The translations under genes were made by a program, and so were the position numbers. The notes below the pieces were generated by a model, which saw nothing but the letters and a program-made list of their open reading frames with translations, did not search any database and was not told the origin of the DNA. Shown here piece by piece: positions 62,127 to 64,000 of a DNA stretch of 64,000 bases. Position 1 is the stretch's first letter. Each line of letters starts with the position of its first letter. This DNA is from Homarus americanus (lineage: Eukaryota; Arthropoda; Malacostraca; Decapoda; Nephropidae): positions 7,974,953 through 8,038,952 of the forward strand of contig NW_024736071.1 of NCBI RefSeq assembly GCF_018991925.1, read 5' to 3'.

Positions 62127-63078
62127 TTTTCTTCATTGTATTCAGATATTCAGATTTTATTTCTTATTCGTTTTTTTTTCCGGGATGAGAATATTTCTTT
62201 ACTTCATTTCTTTTTTATTTTCCTTTACGTGGGTGGGTTTAAGAATTCGTTATTTTGCTAATTTCTTGATCACATTCATTCCTCTTACGGTAATATTCTA
62301 TCTTATTGACGCCATCTTGATAATAATTGATTTGCTTCGATATTTTCACTAAATCAATTGTTTAATGTTTAATAAAGCAACTCTGGTGTTGGAGCGAGAC
62401 GAAAACATCTATGAATTTACTCAAGAAAATACAAATAGGCCCAATGACTTCGAGCCTCAGTGAACATTACAAAAAAATCCGTCAACACTGTCTAATTTTA
62501 GCAGCAAACAAATCACTGACAATATGTAAATGAACCGCATCCATGTAAACACAAAGTAAAGTAAAAAATCTACATATTTATTTCTATAATAAATTTACAT
62601 TGTATTTATGATCATCGCTCGTTTTATGCCATTTTATTTTATTTTAATTTTTATTTTTTTATTAGTCGTTTTGTTAGTAAAGACATAGTGTTAGTATTAT
62701 CTGACATACACACCTGTATTAACCACACAGTACCTGATACACACACACACACACACACCTGCATGGACCATCGGGAGAGAACGATTAGACCCTCAAAGGA
62801 ATCTACTGTACACGTCATTATGGAACCATATGCGTCACCACATCAACGTCCGTCTCCACTCCATATAGAATTCACAGATTTTCTTGAAATTTAGCAAGGA
62901 CATCGTTCTCTTGCCTCCCGAGTACGACTATATATGGTATGAGCCGATTAGAACTGAACATGAGAAAAGCCACTATTCGTTCATGATATATTTGTAAACA
63001 GTATCATTACCTTGCATACTGAGCTGTGCAGGTCTATAGTGTTGGTGAGGGTTTTCGGGCATATATGGTGTGTTCGAC
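62123..63078. other. AT-rich unique sequence
   Basis: No gene recognised. (AC)n at 62739-62758. ATAATAATTGATTTGC and TCAATTGTTTAATG lie at 62320-62365. Confidence 0.5.

Positions 63079-63144
<66 letters not shown>
63079..63144. repeat. (AC)n microsatellite, about 66 bp
   Basis: A pure AC run; the 204-codon + strand frame (63026-63640) reads through it as His-Thr repeats and then through the GGA tract, so it is not a gene. Confidence 0.97.
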
Positions 63145-63145
<1 letters not shown>

Positions 63146-63384
63146 CTTGTCTTCATAGTAACATTACAAAGAGTGACGATTAAAATTCCAGTGAGTAATA
63201 AACAAGCAAAACAGAATCATTCATCAACTTTCAGGTTAAACATTTTTACGACGCCGCTTCAAATTGTTTATATATTCCATTCCTTCTCTTTATTTGTTAA
63301 GGTCTTGTTGGCCATAAACACTCAGGTTTTATATATAATTCGGGGCCTCCCTCAACCGGGCGTGGTGGAGGCCAGATGTCGGAG
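63145..63384. other. Unique sequence
   Basis: No gene recognised. Confidence 0.45.
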
Positions 63385-63535
63385 CATTGACGGTGGAGGA
63401 GGGAGAAGAGGAAGGAGGAGGAGGAGGAAGGAGGAAGGAGGAAGGAGGGAGGAGGAGGGAGGAGGAGGAGGAAGGAGGGAGGAGAAGGAGAGACTATGGT
63501 GGGGGGTGGTAGGGAAGAGGAGAGGAGAGGAGAAG
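63385..63535. repeat. (GGA)n-rich purine tract
   Basis: GGAGGAGGAGGAAGGAGG words dominate the + strand. Confidence 0.93.
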
Positions 63536-64000
63536 GTCAATCCTCACAGCCAAGCTTGTAAACACGTCAGAGTCGAAATCGGAATAATCGAATCACTGAC
63601 TGGAGGATTGGGTGAGGGGGAGGTGGGGGGGGGAGGTTAAATATATGTGAATCAGATGTGGGATTAAAAGAAAGGAATGGGTTTTGATGTATAATATTTT
63701 TGATTGGAGATTGGGGTAAAACGAAGCCCAATATGTGATACCCTGATTGGAGATTGGAATATTCGGAACATAGGAGATTAAACACAAGACGACAGAGACT
63801 ACTAGGATTAGTAAATGACACCTCGATTAGTGATTGGATGAAGCGATTTAAGAACTTGAGGATTCGGGTGGTCAATGCATGAGTCATAATAAGAGTCAGG
63901 GGAATCGAATGAGAAATTTAAGAATCCATACTTATCAGACTCGCCTTAGCAGAATCACACCACAAACTTGAGGATTCTGAAGTGATACCCGTGAGGCGTG
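63536..64000. other. Unique sequence with loosely repeated GATTGGAGATTGG words
   Basis: ATTGGAGATTGG occurs near 63703 and 63749, and related words elsewhere. No gene recognised; sequence runs off the window. Confidence 0.45.

Noticed and set aside
63026..63640. 204-codon plus-strand frame
   Set aside because: It spans an (AC)n run and a (GGA)n tract, giving His-Thr and Arg/Glu/Gly homopolymers.

Overview
This window looks like non-coding, repeat-dense DNA from a large eukaryotic genome. An arthropod, most likely a decapod crustacean, is the best inference. The grounds are very high density of (CT/GA)n, (GT/CA)n, (TA)n and (AAT)n microsatellites, several traces of the arthropod-type telomere motif TTAGG/CCTAA, degraded non-LTR retrotransposon and tRNA-derived SINE copies, and no bacterial-style gene packing. 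The species cannot be fixed from the sequence alone. I recognise no intact host protein-coding gene. Nearly all long open frames lie in tandem repeats whose unit length is a multiple of three, or in strand-biased sequence that lacks stop codons.

Layout: 1-6110 is AT-rich unique sequence with small tandem duplications, GA/CT tracts and purine-rich stretches. 6116-6828 is a 52-bp minisatellite. 7267-7935 is a decayed LINE 3' fragment. 8995-9296 is a head-deleted SINE copy. 9380-13260 holds long (TA)n and (GA)n tracts, a 171-173 bp tandem duplication, a short CCTAA array and a 303-bp MITE with TA target-site duplication. 13260-22020 is mostly unique, with a CCAAT-box cluster, a foldback hairpin, a 19-bp minisatellite and paired purine/pyrimidine blocks. 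22027-31738 is the dominant feature: a satellite of about 9.4 kb built of related 14- and 16-bp units, interrupted by one complete SINE (22920-23282) with a 5-bp target-site duplication.

31740-46300 alternates unique sequence with a 21-bp array (33969-36134) bracketed by two copies of a dispersed repeat, a 32-bp purine array split by another dispersed repeat, G-rich minisatellite DNA, a 24-bp array (42430-44060), a second LINE fragment that keeps its C-terminal C2H2 finger, and a CCA-rich array. 46300-64000 holds further arrays (about 16, 43, 45 and 27 bp units), CT/GT/TA microsatellites, interstitial telomere-like sequence, a retrotransposon-type 3' end with a UUCG hairpin, and several complex AT-rich intervals that could be regulatory.

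No genes can be seen working together. The coherent story is repeat biology: tandem arrays that expand and diversify in blocks, mostly with the same strand bias (the + strand is poor in G), and mobile elements inserted within or beside those arrays. The best-supported individual elements are the SINE with its TSD, the TA-flanked MITE, the two LINE fragments and the segmented satellite.
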